From Anaerolineae bacterium (GTDB taxonomy: Bacteria > Chloroflexota > Anaerolineae > Aggregatilineales > Phototrophicaceae): DNA of 64,000 nucleotides. The notes under the pieces were generated by a model. The model was not told the origin of the DNA. It saw nothing but the letters and a program-made list of their open reading frames with translations, and made no database searches. The stretch spans positions 62,001 to 126,000 of the forward strand of contig JAJEBE010000053.1 of the NCBI GenBank assembly GCA_022822545.1, read 5' to 3'. Of the stretch, positions 17,591 to 26,454 are shown piece by piece. Numbering within the stretch: the stretch's first letter is position 1; each line of letters starts with the position of its first letter. A program made the position numbers and the translations under genes.

Positions 17591-18784
17591 TTAACGCGCG
17601 GCAATTAGATTCTGTCTGCGCGGGCCCGGTGCGAAAAGCCGCCGAACCAGGGCAGCGCCGATACAGAGCAGCGCGCTCAATAGCATCAGCGCCCCAGCAT
17701 AACCCAGCGCGGCAATCGCGAAACCGCCCAATACCGGGCCCGCCACCTTGCCCAGATTCTGCAGCATGCCGATCAAGCCCATGCCCGCGCCCAGATGCTC
17801 GGCGCTGATGCCCCGCGCCACCAGGGCCTTCGCCGCCGGGAAGATCAGCGCCTGCGCCAAACCCGTCAGCAGCGCCGGCAAAAAGAATAGCAGCCCGCCC
17901 GGCAGCGCGCTCACCAGCAGAAGCGCCGCCGCCAGCAGCAGTAAGCCCAGGCTTATCGTCGGCCGGTAGCCCAGGCGGTCGCCCAGCCGGCCGCAGAATG
18001 GCTTGCCCAGGGCATGCGCCGCCTCGCCCAGGCTGAAGTACAGGCCGACCAGCGCGATGCTCAGGCCCGCCTCCAGCGCGTAAATCGGCAAGAAAGCTTT
18101 CAATGTATACAGCGCGATAAAGGCCGCCGCCTCCAGGCCGCCGGTTAGCCAGACCGCCGGCGTCCGTCCGCCATCGCGGATTGCGGCGATGACGTATTTC
18201 AGGACGGACTTTCGTTTGCGCTTTTCTTTCGGGCGCGTCTCCGGCAATAGCAGCACGGGCAGGAAAACGGCACAGCTGATAAAACCTATAACCGTGAATA
18301 CCGCGGCCGGTTCAAGTGAGAGCAGCAGCCAGCCCGCCAGCGCCGGTCCCACGATGTAGCCGCCGCTGCGCGCCAGCTCGAACCAGCCGATGTCCTCGGC
18401 CACACGCCCGCCGCGTGACAACTCGGCGACATAGGCCAGCGTCACCGGACCATAAATCGCCGTCGCCAGACCATGCGCCAGGCGGATGAGCAGCAACTGC
18501 TCCGGTGTATGGATGAAGCGGTAGAGGAAGGGCATGAAGACGAAGAAGGCCGTCCCGATCAAGAGCCAGGCGCGCCGCCCCCAGCGGTCGGAGAGGATGC
18601 CGAATAGCGGCTTGAGGAATAAGCCGGTCACGGTGGAGACGGAGACGATCAAGCCGAGGAAAGCGCCTGATGCGCCCAGGGCGGCGGCGAAGACGGGCAA
18701 CAAGGGTGTCTTGCCCATCTGATAGGCGGAGCGCGCCAGGAAGTCCGCCAGCATCAACAGGAAAAAGGGTTTCGAGCGATTCAT
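17591..18784 (-). CDS. Major facilitator superfamily transporter
   Basis: 397 residues with about 12 hydrophobic spans. GILSDRWGRRAWLLIG is the MFS motif A loop between helices 2 and 3, and GRLGDRLGYRPTISLG is its repeat between helices 8 and 9. Cytoplasmic Arg/Lys-rich segments (TRPKEKRKRKS) sit in the middle between the two six-helix halves. The resemblance is to drug or sugar exporters of the DHA1-like type; the substrate is unknown. A palindromic repeat pair lies just upstream of the start. Confidence 0.9.
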   Translation of the reverse strand: MNRSKPFFLLMLADFLARSAYQMGKTPLLPVFAAALGASGAFLGLIVSVSTVTGLFLKPLFGILSDRWGRRAWLLIGTAFFVFMPFLYRFIHTPEQLLLIRLAHGLATAIYGPVTLAYVAELSRGGRVAEDIGWFELARSGGYIVGPALAGWLLLSLEPAAVFTVIGFISCAVFLPVLLLPETRPKEKRKRKSVLKYVIAAIRDGGRTPAVWLTGGLEAAAFIALYTLKAFLPIYALEAGLSIALVGLYFSLGEAAHALGKPFCGRLGDRLGYRPTISLGLLLLAAALLLVSALPGGLLFFLPALLTGLAQALIFPAAKALVARGISAEHLGAGMGLIGMLQNLGKVAGPVLGGFAIAALGYAGALMLLSALLCIGAALVRRLFAPGPRRQNLIAAR

Positions 18785-18812
18785 TCTGTCATGTCTGTTG
18801 CAAGCGCTGTTT

Positions 18813-18885
18813 GTAGGGGCCGCCTATCAGGTCGCTCGAAATCTGTCACACTGTTTCGACGGGCGACCCACTGGCTCGCCCCTAC
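18813..18885. repeat. GTAGGGGCGAC palindromic repeats, pair (family A)
   Basis: GTAGGGGCCGCC near 18813 with GGTCGCTCG, then CGGGCGACCC and GGCTCGCCCCTAC ending at 18885. The outer ends are complementary (GTAGGGG / CCCCTAC), so the whole block can fold. It fills most of the spacer between the MFS gene and the BNR gene. Confidence 0.65.
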
Positions 18886-18905
18886 ATCGCAATTTCCGGA
18901 GAGAT

Positions 18906-21900
18906 TCATTCCACCTTCAGCACAATCTTGCCGAAGCCGGCGTTGCCCAGCATGGTATTGAACTCGGCCAAATCCCCCTCGACGATGTCGTTGAACTTGT
19001 CGCCGACCGCATCGATCTCGCCCGCGATTTCAGTGTAGGCTTCGCCCTCGTAGTCGGTCGGCTTGTAATCGCCCAGGTTGACGTTGAAGCTCAGGTTGCT
19101 TAGCTGCGCCGCCAGCCGGTCGCCGTGGTTCATGGCATCGGGCCAGCCCGGCCGCGTATCGGGGATCATGAGTTCCTTCTCGACTTCGAGCAGACCCTCT
19201 TCCAGCGCCTTGGCCGCTTCGATGATGCCCGCCGCCGCCTCCATTCCCGCCAGCCGCTCGCGCCAGCCCTTGAGCTGCGTCCGCGCGTCGCGCATCTGAT
19301 TCACCAACTTGTGCGTCGCCGAGACCTTGTCGCGGATGACGATCAGCAAATCGAACTGTGCCTGCAAATCGGCTTGGCTGGCCGCCACGCCCGCTTCCTT
19401 GACGATCTCGAAGCTCTGGCTCAGCGATTCTTCGCCGATCGTCAGCGTGACGCGGTAGCTGCCGGGCAGGGCATGCGGCCCCTTGATGAAGCCCTGCTGA
19501 TTGTCCGTCGTCGGCTCAACCTTCTGCGCATCCGGGTAGCGCAGATCCCAAACGAAGCGGTTCCAGCCGGCCTTTGATGGGATGCGCAGCTCCTTCGGAC
19601 TGTCGTCGTCTCGTGTGCCGGCCGCCTTTTCTTCTTCATCGGCGTGGAGGCTCTTGAAGCTCTTGACCTCGTTCCCGTCGGCGTCATCAATCCGCAGCGT
19701 GATGGTCGTCTCCGGCGCTTCCGGCAGGTAGTAAGTGATGACCGCTCCCTTAGGCGGGTTCGTGCCGCTATCGAGGTAGGTATGCTTGACGCCGTGCTCG
19801 GGCGTCTCCTCCTTGACGTAGGCGGCGACCATGCCCAGCGTGCTCATGTACTGCTTGCCATCGCCGCTGTCGAAGAGGCCTTCGAAGACTTTGGGCAAGT
19901 GACGCTCGACCGTGCCCGGCTTGAGGAGTCGAACCCCCGACGCCTCCGCCTCCGCAACTTGATGGATCGTGGTCACATCATCCAAAACCCAGAACGAGCG
20001 CCCATGCGTCGCCACCACCAGATTCCCCGCCTTCAGTTTGAGGTCATAAATCGGCGCGACCGGCAAGTTGAGCTGGAAGCGTTGCCAAGCCCCGCCCGCA
20101 TCGCATGAGATGTACAAGCCGAATTCAGTACCCAGATACAGCAAGCCTTCGCGCGCCGGATCTTCCCGTACGACGCGGCAGAAATGATCCTCGGCGATGC
20201 CTTCGACGATGGACGTCCAAGTTTGACCGTAGTCGCTTGTCTTAAAGACGTAAGGCGCGTAGTCGTCATTCTTGTAGCGCGTGGCGCTGACGTAAGCGGT
20301 CGCCTTGTCATGCGGCGACGGCTCGATCATGGTGAACATGCTCCACTCGCCCATGCCCGGCGGCGTGATCTCGCTCCAGTTTTCGCCGCCGTCCCGCGTG
20401 ATATGCAGCAAGCCGTCATCCGAGCCGGCCCAGATGACGCCCGCCTCATGCGGCGATTCCGCCAGCGTATACACCGTGGCGTAATGTTCGGCGCCGACAG
20501 CATCGCGATTGATGGGCCCGCCCGACGGTTTCAGCGTCTCCGGATCGGCGCGGGTCAAGTCGGGGCTGATCTCCTGCCAGCTCTGCCCTTCGTCGGTCGT
20601 CTTGAGTATCTGATTGCCGCCGATGTAAATCACATTGCTGTCGTGCGGCGAGAATAGAATCGGGTAGGTCCAGGCGAAGCGATACTTGTCGGCTTGAGCG
20701 CCCAAACCGGTCGAGCTGCGGGGCCAGGTCGCGATCAGGCGGATCTGCTGTGTACGATGGTCGTAGCGCTGCAAGCTGTTGCCGCCGCCCGGCGAGCTGC
20801 CGATGGCGCCGACATAGACGATATCCGGCTCCTCAGGATGCACGGCGATATAGCCGCTCTCGCCCGAGCCGATGATGTCGCAGTCTTCCCAGGTGATGGA
20901 GGAGTAGCGGCTGCGGCTGGGCACGCGCAAGCTGGAGTTGTCCTGCTGCGTGCCATAGACATAATAGGGCTCGCGGCTGTCAAAATCGAGGTGGTAAATC
21001 TGGGCGGTCGGCTGATTGTAAATGCTCGACCAGGACAAACCGCCGTTCAACGAAACGCAAGCGCCGCCATCGTTGCCGTGGATCATCACCTTGTTGTTGT
21101 CGGGATGAATCCACAGGTCGTGGTCATCGCCGTGCGGCGTGGTGATCTCAGTGAAGTTATGCCCGCCATCGGTGGATTTCCAGAAGTTGAGGTTGTTGAT
21201 GTATATCGTATTGGGGTCGACCGGGTCGGCGGTCAGGTGCATATAATACCAGGCGCGCGAGATGAAGCGGTTGTCCTTGCTGCCCAGCGCCCAACTGTCG
21301 CCGTAGTCATCGCTGCGGTAGATGCCGCCATCGGGCTGGTTCTCGATGATGGCCCAGAGACGCCCGGGCTGCGCCGGTGAAGCGGCCAGGCCGATCTTGC
21401 CCAACAATCCCTTGGGCAGTCCTTTGTTGCCGCTGATCTTCTCCCAGGTGTCGCCGCCATCCATGCTGCGCCAGATGCCGCTGTCTTCGCCGCCGGACGA
21501 TATCTGCCAGAAGTTGCGATAAGCCTCCCAAAAAGCGGCGTAGATGATGCGCGGATTGCTGCGGTCGATGGTCAGGTCGATGGCGCCCGCTTTGTCGCTG
21601 ACATGCAGGACGTTCTCCCAGGTCGCGCCGCCGTCCTTGGAACGGTAGACGCCGCGCTCCGGATTGGGCCCGAAAGCATGCCCAAAGACCGCCGCATAGA
21701 CCAAATCGGCATTCTGCGGATGCGTCCGAATCTTGGCGATCTGCCGCGTGTCGCGCAAGCCGATATGCTTCCAACTGCGGCCAGCGTCGGTGGACTTATA
21801 GACGCCATCGCCGATGGAGACATCAATGCGGATGGTCGTCTCGCCCGTGCCGGCGTAGATGACGTTGGGGTCGGCCGGCGCGACTTCCAGCGCGCCCACG

Positions 21901-22100
21901 GAGGAAGCCGTGAAGTAGCCGTCGCTGATGTTCTCCCAGTATTGCCCGGCGTCAGTGGTCTTCCAGACGCCGCCGCAGACGCCGCCGAAGTAGAAGGTAT
22001 TTTGATCGCGCGGATCGCCGGCGACAGCGACGACGCGCCCGCCGCGGAAGGGCCCGATGCAGCGGAATTCGGCCAGCCCGGCGAATTTGGAATCGGTCAT
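18906..22100 (-). CDS. Large BNR-repeat/VPS10-type glycosyl hydrolase-like protein
   Basis: 1064 residues from an ATG at 22100 with AGAGGACA upstream. No signal peptide is seen. Many BNR/Asp-box turns (S/T-x-D-G-G-x-T/S-W) recur through the first 750 residues, for example KTTDAGQYW, RSKDGGATW, RSMDGGDTW, KTTDEGQSW, ITRDGGENW and KTSDYGQTW, forming two or more sortilin/VPS10-like propellers. After ATHGRSFWVLDD the C-terminal 300 residues contain a beta-sandwich-like part and a helical end typical of this family in Chloroflexota, Bacteroidetes and Acidobacteria. Catalysis is unproven despite the family's glycosyl-hydrolase label. Confidence 0.85.
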   Translation of the reverse strand: MTDSKFAGLAEFRCIGPFRGGRVVAVAGDPRDQNTFYFGGVCGGVWKTTDAGQYWENISDGYFTASSVGALEVAPADPNVIYAGTGETTIRIDVSIGDGVYKSTDAGRSWKHIGLRDTRQIAKIRTHPQNADLVYAAVFGHAFGPNPERGVYRSKDGGATWENVLHVSDKAGAIDLTIDRSNPRIIYAAFWEAYRNFWQISSGGEDSGIWRSMDGGDTWEKISGNKGLPKGLLGKIGLAASPAQPGRLWAIIENQPDGGIYRSDDYGDSWALGSKDNRFISRAWYYMHLTADPVDPNTIYINNLNFWKSTDGGHNFTEITTPHGDDHDLWIHPDNNKVMIHGNDGGACVSLNGGLSWSSIYNQPTAQIYHLDFDSREPYYVYGTQQDNSSLRVPSRSRYSSITWEDCDIIGSGESGYIAVHPEEPDIVYVGAIGSSPGGGNSLQRYDHRTQQIRLIATWPRSSTGLGAQADKYRFAWTYPILFSPHDSNVIYIGGNQILKTTDEGQSWQEISPDLTRADPETLKPSGGPINRDAVGAEHYATVYTLAESPHEAGVIWAGSDDGLLHITRDGGENWSEITPPGMGEWSMFTMIEPSPHDKATAYVSATRYKNDDYAPYVFKTSDYGQTWTSIVEGIAEDHFCRVVREDPAREGLLYLGTEFGLYISCDAGGAWQRFQLNLPVAPIYDLKLKAGNLVVATHGRSFWVLDDVTTIHQVAEAEASGVRLLKPGTVERHLPKVFEGLFDSGDGKQYMSTLGMVAAYVKEETPEHGVKHTYLDSGTNPPKGAVITYYLPEAPETTITLRIDDADGNEVKSFKSLHADEEEKAAGTRDDDSPKELRIPSKAGWNRFVWDLRYPDAQKVEPTTDNQQGFIKGPHALPGSYRVTLTIGEESLSQSFEIVKEAGVAASQADLQAQFDLLIVIRDKVSATHKLVNQMRDARTQLKGWRERLAGMEAAAGIIEAAKALEEGLLEVEKELMIPDTRPGWPDAMNHGDRLAAQLSNLSFNVNLGDYKPTDYEGEAYTEIAGEIDAVGDKFNDIVEGDLAEFNTMLGNAGFGKIVLKVE

Positions 22101-22159
22101 GTTGCTGTCCTCTTTGCTTGGTTGCGAGTGGCGCGTATTGTAGCGTGGGGGCATTTTCT

Positions 22160-22233
22160 TTACCACCGAGTACACCGAGGGCACAGAGGATTATTTATCA
22201 CAAAGGGCACGAAGACACGAAGATCACAAAGGG
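22160..22233. repeat. Dispersed CACGAAG-type repeat (family B), left flank of TIR gene
   Basis: TTACCACCGAGTACACCGAG, then GGCACAGAGG, then ATCACAAAGGGCACGAAG and ACACGAAG. An inverted version lies at 23451-23540. Shorter pieces of the same family occur elsewhere in the window. Confidence 0.75.
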
Positions 22234-22278
22234 GAATGTGTGGTGTCGCCGGCGTCCTTCTCGCTCACCGCGCGAATT

Positions 22279-22303
22279 GTAGGGGCGACTCGGTGAACCG
22301 TCC
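22279..22303. repeat. GTAGGGGCGAC half-element (family A)
   Basis: GTAGGGGCGACTCGGTGAACC: one arm of the family A palindrome, with a degenerate second arm. It lies next to the family B repeat, downstream of the TIR gene. Confidence 0.5.
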
Positions 22304-22353
22304 TTTATTCTACCAGTGTGGTGACGAGACTAGAAGCTAAGGCATTCGCAACG

Positions 22354-23295
22354 CTATTGCCAACGCGAGTTATAATGCGCGAAATCCTCAGTATACGCTC
22401 TCCACAAGCGTTCTGATGCTTCTGCCACAGAACATATGCGGCTGCCCGAAGAAGTCATGAAATCCATTACGAATTCCAGAGCAGGGTTTCCATCCAAGAT
22501 ACTTGCTTGAAGTAATGCGTTGACTCCGCCCATATCATAGCGAGCCATATTTCCTCTTGCTGCTGAATAAGCAATGCCAGAAAGACCCAAATCGTTGCTA
22601 ATTCGAATTCGGCACGATTTGAATAGATTGCCGTCTATGTAAACTTGACATCTAAAGTCGGTATTGGATTCGTCGCGTATCTTACTTTTGACTCGCGAGT
22701 CTGAATCTTCAAAGTACTTGAGCGCCCGGCTGAAATAGGCGCGAATTTCCTGTATCGCCTCGTGGAGGAAATCCTCCTTTTCCATATCCGTAAGTTCCCG
22801 CTTCAGTCTTGGTATTGGGATATCGTGAACAGCATTATGTTGCGTCATCCGAACACCAATAGGACCGCCGCCAAGTCGCTGCCAAGTGGAAGGAATCTTG
22901 TCTCTCGGTAGCGGCCTGGGATCTATCAGCGCACGTGCGAGTTTTGCCCCTGATTCGGGAGTTTCATCAAACAGAACATACTGGATAGTTTTAAGGGGAT
23001 GCGGGATAATAATATCTGAGATGAACACTACTGTTACTATGGGTTTCTGAGATAATGCTGCATGCTGTAACTCTTTGAGACACCATTCAGATTGTAGTGA
23101 GTTGTTCGTTATGACGAAGAGGAATACTTCACACTGGTCTATTTTGTATTGAATTTCAGTTGCCCAGTCTCGCGCACCATAAAGGTCGTAAACGAACTGC
23201 CAGCCCCTTCCCCCGCTATGTCTGACTATTTCTTCCAGTCTGCTAACTTTGCTCTTGTCTTCTTTTGCAAAACTGATAAAGACGTTCACATCCAA
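22354..23295 (-). CDS. TIR-domain protein
   Basis: 313 residues; GAGG lies five bases before the ATG. The first 130 residues are a TIR domain: VFISFAKEDK (box 1), YDLYGARDW, VFLFVITNNSLQSEWCLKEL, where Glu75 in the SxWCxxE-like motif aligns with the NAD-hydrolysing Glu of active TIRs, and VTVVFISD. The C-terminal 180 residues form a separate domain that I do not recognise. Bacterial TIR proteins degrade NAD or make cyclic ADP-ribose signals in antiphage defence. No Thoeris partner (ThsA) or STING-like gene is nearby, so it would act alone or with a distant partner. More AT-rich than its neighbours and bracketed by inverted repeats. Confidence 0.85.
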   Translation of the reverse strand: MDVNVFISFAKEDKSKVSRLEEIVRHSGGRGWQFVYDLYGARDWATEIQYKIDQCEVFLFVITNNSLQSEWCLKELQHAALSQKPIVTVVFISDIIIPHPLKTIQYVLFDETPESGAKLARALIDPRPLPRDKIPSTWQRLGGGPIGVRMTQHNAVHDIPIPRLKRELTDMEKEDFLHEAIQEIRAYFSRALKYFEDSDSRVKSKIRDESNTDFRCQVYIDGNLFKSCRIRISNDLGLSGIAYSAARGNMARYDMGGVNALLQASILDGNPALEFVMDFMTSSGSRICSVAEASERLWRAYTEDFAHYNSRWQ

Positions 23296-23450
23296 GCCTC
23301 GTTTCAGAATGAATCGCGATAATGATAATAGTTACATACCATTACGTCAACAGATCTGGCCACGTTCTGCAATGCTTCTGGCGGGCGAAAGCCCGATAAA
23401 TTATGGGCTATCAGAGGCAGAGTATTGCGACCCACAGGGTTGCCTCTACA

Positions 23451-23540
23451 CATCTTTGTGCCCTTCGTATCTTTGTGCCTTTGTGATCCAAAACCAAACC
23501 CTCTGTGCCCTCGCTTAAACTCGGTGTACTCGGTGGTAAA
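23451..23540. repeat. Dispersed CACGAAG-type repeat (family B), right flank of TIR gene
   Basis: Reverse complement orientation of the left copy: CATCTTTGTGCCCTTCGTAT, CTTTGTGCC, CTCTGTGCCC, and CTCGGTGTACTCGGTGGTAA at the outer end. The outer 20 bases are nearly complementary to the outer end at 22160, so the two copies form long imperfect inverted repeats around the TIR gene. The rest of the 23296-23631 spacer holds no gene that I can see. Confidence 0.75.
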
Positions 23541-23631
23541 GTGCAGTACCCCCGCGCCTCCGCAGTAAATCTTGACAAGCCCGCCCCGCATCCGTTCTAA
23601 TCTAAGCCCAACCACGAACGGAGCCGCCACC

Positions 23632-23904
23632 ATGGCACAGGTCAAATTCACGCCCAACCTCAAACGCTTCTTCCCCGACCTCTGCGAATGCCGCATCGAC
23701 GCCGCCGATGTCGCCGAGATCGTCGCCGCCGTCGACCAACGCTGGCGCGGCCTCGCCGATTACATCATCGACGAGCAAGGCGCCCTGCGCAAACACGTCA
23801 ACATCTTCGTCGGCAACGAACTCCTGCGCGACAAGCGCACCCTCTCCGACCGCGTCTCCGCCGACACCCGCATCTACATCGTGCAAGCGCTTTCAGGAGG
23901 TTAG
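23632..23904 (+). CDS. MoaD/ThiS-like beta-grasp protein
   Basis: 90 residues. Start chosen at the ATG giving MAQVKFTPNLKRFF, with GGAG eight bases upstream. The pattern of strands, the HVNIFVGNELLRD segment and the terminal Ser-Gly-Gly match sulfur-carrier proteins of the MoaD/ThiS family, in which the last Gly is adenylated and thiocarboxylated. A stand-alone MoaD-like gene next to a BNR propeller is an arrangement I recall from other Actinobacteria and Chloroflexota, but its role is unknown. No moaE, thiG, moeB-like activating enzyme or cofactor genes are nearby. The next gene begins 89 bases on. Confidence 0.85.
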   Translation: MAQVKFTPNLKRFFPDLCECRIDAADVAEIVAAVDQRWRGLADYIIDEQGALRKHVNIFVGNELLRDKRTLSDRVSADTRIYIVQALSGG

Positions 23905-23948
23905 CGCCTTGGGAAACTTGAAAATTCATACTATCTGCATCAGCGAGT

Positions 23949-23992
23949 CACCCCTCTCCATTGATATGGGGAGGGGCCGGGGGAGGGGTTAG
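23949..23992. repeat. GGGGAGGGGCCGGGG-type repeat (family C) supplying a ribosome binding site
   Basis: CACCCCTCTCC, then GGGGAGGGGCCGG, then GGGAGGGGTTAG, ending directly at the ATG of the following BNR gene. GGAGG inside the repeat lies about eight bases before that ATG and is the only Shine-Dalgarno candidate. Confidence 0.7.
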
Positions 23993-25081
23993 ATGCAAAA
24001 CAAACTGCTCGTAGGCACGCGTAAAGGCCTGCTCATCATGAGCCGGGACGGCGCTTCGGAATGGACGGTCGAATCCACCCACTTCGAAGCGATACCGGTC
24101 GTCTACGCCTTCCGCGATACGCGCACTGATACCATTTGGGTCAGCCTGGATCACGGGCATTGGGGCGGCAAGTTGCACCGCTCCCGCGATGGCGGCGTGA
24201 CCTGGGAAGAGGTCGAAGCCCCCAAGTATCCCGAAGGCGATACCGTCCCGCCCGATTTCACTGTGCCCGCCAAGACCAACTACATCTGGCTGATCGAACC
24301 CGGCGGCGTCGACGAACCGCAGCGTCTCTACGTGGGCACCGACCCCGGCGGGCTCTTCCTCAGCGATGACGGCGGCGACAGCTTTCAACTGGTCGAAACG
24401 CTCTGGAACCACCACTCAAATACGCATTGGTTCGGCGCCGGCCGCGATCATCCTGGCACGGTCGCCATCCAGGTCGACCCGCGCGACAGCCGCCATATCA
24501 CCGTCGGCATCAGCGTCGGCGGCGTTTACGTCAGCCAAGACGGCGGCGAAACCTGGGCGGCGCGCAATCGGGGCCTCTTCGCCGATTACTTGCCCGACCC
24601 GCACCACGAGCACGGCCACGACCCCCACATCATCCTCGCCAGCCCCTCCAACCCCGATGTGCTCTGGCAGCAAAACCACTGCGGCATGTACCGCAGCGCT
24701 GACGGCGGGCGGCAGTGGCAGGACATCTCCGACAAAAACGGCGGACCGGCCGGTTTCGGCTTCGCGCTGGCGGTGGACGAAGCCGATGAGCGGGTCGCCT
24801 GGGTGGCACCGGCGGTCAGCGCCGAGTACCGTGTCCCCGTCGATCGCGCCCTGGTCATCAGCCGCACGGAAGACGGCGGCGAAACCTGGCAAGACTTGCG
24901 GGACGGCTTGCCCCAAGAAAACTGCTACGACCTCATCTTCCGCCACGCCCTGGACAAACGCGGCGATGCCCTCGCCTTCGGCACGACCGCCGGCAACTTC
25001 TACGTCTCCGATGACCGCGGCGATCACTGGCGCTGCCTGGCGCATAACCTGGCGGTTGTGTACTCGGTGCGCTTTATGTAA
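23993..25081 (+). CDS. BNR/Asp-box propeller protein (exo-alpha-sialidase-like)
   Basis: 362 residues, no signal peptide. At least six Asp-box turns are visible: SRDGGVTW, SDDGGDSF, SQDGGETW, SADGGRQW, TEDGGETW and SDDRGDHW, giving one propeller of the sialidase/YCF48 kind. The catalytic residues of true sialidases are not evident, so a binding or unknown enzymatic role is more likely. It follows the MoaD-like gene, separated by a family C repeat that supplies the ribosome binding site. It is much shorter than the BNR protein at 18906-22100 and is not a duplicate of it. Confidence 0.85.
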   Translation: MQNKLLVGTRKGLLIMSRDGASEWTVESTHFEAIPVVYAFRDTRTDTIWVSLDHGHWGGKLHRSRDGGVTWEEVEAPKYPEGDTVPPDFTVPAKTNYIWLIEPGGVDEPQRLYVGTDPGGLFLSDDGGDSFQLVETLWNHHSNTHWFGAGRDHPGTVAIQVDPRDSRHITVGISVGGVYVSQDGGETWAARNRGLFADYLPDPHHEHGHDPHIILASPSNPDVLWQQNHCGMYRSADGGRQWQDISDKNGGPAGFGFALAVDEADERVAWVAPAVSAEYRVPVDRALVISRTEDGGETWQDLRDGLPQENCYDLIFRHALDKRGDALAFGTTAGNFYVSDDRGDHWRCLAHNLAVVYSVRFM

Positions 25082-25107
25082 GCGTGGGAGCGCCGCAGAA
25101 TGAAACC

Positions 25108-25225
25108 CTAGGGGCGGCCAATCTGGTCGCCCGTTTGCTAGATGCGGGATGTTTGGCGGGTGACTTGACAGGTCGCCTAGGTCGCGTAGACACAGACCGC
25201 CGACGCTGACCGCCAGTCGCCCCTA
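25108..25225. repeat. GTAGGGGCGAC palindromic repeats, cluster (family A)
   Basis: CTAGGGGCGGCC at 25108, GGTCGCCCG, then GGCGGGTGAC with GGTCGCCTAG, and CAGTCGCCCCTAC ending at 25225. Two or three degenerate copies fill the spacer between the BNR gene and the ADP-ribosylglycohydrolase gene. Confidence 0.6.
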
Positions 25226-25296
25226 CAACTATCCCTTTGATTGGCGCATTATTCTGTGAAGCGACACCTGACAGCGCAGGAATTAGGAAAAAACTG

Positions 25297-26427
25297 ATGA
25301 CCGATTCACCCGATCTCTTACTCAAGAAAATTCAAGGTTGCCTCTACGGCGGCGCGATCGGCGATGCCATGGGCGCGCCGGCCGAATGGCGCATGCCGGA
25401 GGAAATCCGCGCCCGCTACGGTTACATCACCGACCTGGTGGAAGCTTGGGACGCAGCCGACACCCGCGGCCGCGGCCATGGACGCTACACCGACGACACG
25501 CACATGGTGCAGTTGCTCAGCCACTGTTATATCGAGCATGGCGACCACCTCGACAGCCACGAATTCCTCCGCCGCATCGTGCCCAAAATGGCGCTGGAAG
25601 ACCGCTGGATCCCCGAGCGCGAACGCCATATGCCCCTGGTCGAGCGGCTCTTCTATCCCGAGAAATGGCTCTATATCCGCTGGCTGGCCAATGCCGACCC
25701 GCGCCACGCCGGCGTCGGCAACATGGTCAACTGCGGCGCCGCCATGTACGCCGCCCCGGTCGGCATCATCAACGCCTGCGATCCCCTCCGCGCCTACGCC
25801 GAAGCCATCGACATCTTCAGCGCCCACCAGCACAGCTACGGGCTGGAAGCGGCCGGCGTCATGGCCGCCTGCGTGGCGGAAGCCTTCAATCCCAGCGCCT
25901 CGGTCGAATCGATCATCGATGCGGCCCTGTCGGTCGCCAAAGACGGCACCGCCGACTGCATCGCCGCCATCGCCGATATCGCCACCACCTTGACCGACTG
26001 GCGCGAAGCTATCGTCCCCCTGCGCGATGTCATGCGCGAATTTGACGGCTCGGCCGATGACGCCCGCAGCGAGCGCGGCGACGAAAGCAACAACTGGACC
26101 GCCAGCCGCGAGCACAGCATCGAAGAAGTCCCCATCGCCCTCGGCTTCCTGATCGTGACCGACGGCGACTTTGAAGGCGCGATCATGGGCGGGACCAACT
26201 ACGGCCGCGATAACGACTCCATCGCCGGCATGGGCGGGGCGATCGCCGGCGCCATGCACGGCATCGACGCCCTGCGCCCCCAATGGGTGGAGCAGATCAA
26301 CAGCGCCAACCGCATTGACCTGAATCCCATCGCCGCTGACCTCGCCGACCTGACGCGGGTGCTTCAAGCCAAGCAACTCGCCGCGGCGCAGAACCGGGGG
26401 GCAGACTTTGAAGCATTGAGTGAGTAA
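25297..26427 (+). CDS. ADP-ribosylglycohydrolase family protein
   Basis: 376 residues from an ATG preceded by AGGAAA. The family's metal-binding motifs are all present: GCLYGGAIGDAMGAPAEW at the N-terminus, RYTDDTHM with paired Asp, and NYGRDNDSIAGMGGAIAGA near the C-terminus with the second Asp-x-Asp-Ser site. DraG/ARH-type enzymes remove ADP-ribose from proteins or nucleic acids; many bacterial members of this length act on small ADP-ribosyl compounds. The gene is downstream of the MoaD-BNR pair, with repeats in between, so membership in the same operon is uncertain. The reverse strand also stays open here through codon bias. Confidence 0.9.
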   Translation: MTDSPDLLLKKIQGCLYGGAIGDAMGAPAEWRMPEEIRARYGYITDLVEAWDAADTRGRGHGRYTDDTHMVQLLSHCYIEHGDHLDSHEFLRRIVPKMALEDRWIPERERHMPLVERLFYPEKWLYIRWLANADPRHAGVGNMVNCGAAMYAAPVGIINACDPLRAYAEAIDIFSAHQHSYGLEAAGVMAACVAEAFNPSASVESIIDAALSVAKDGTADCIAAIADIATTLTDWREAIVPLRDVMREFDGSADDARSERGDESNNWTASREHSIEEVPIALGFLIVTDGDFEGAIMGGTNYGRDNDSIAGMGGAIAGAMHGIDALRPQWVEQINSANRIDLNPIAADLADLTRVLQAKQLAAAQNRGADFEALSE

Positions 26428-26454
26428 TGACAGCTTTGCCCTCAGACCCCGCGA

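Noticed and set aside
22354-23295. ThsB of a Thoeris system
   Set aside because: No ThsA (SIR2/SLOG) gene or other Thoeris partner is in the neighbourhood.
23623-23635. GCCGCCACCATGG, a perfect eukaryotic Kozak sequence at the MoaD-like start
   Set aside because: Codon use and surroundings are bacterial and a GGAG lies upstream; I take the match as chance in GC-rich DNA rather than vector sequence.
25318-26376. 352-codon minus-strand frame opposite the ADP-ribosylglycohydrolase
   Set aside because: Repetitive His/Gly/Asp/Val sequence without motifs, a codon-bias shadow.
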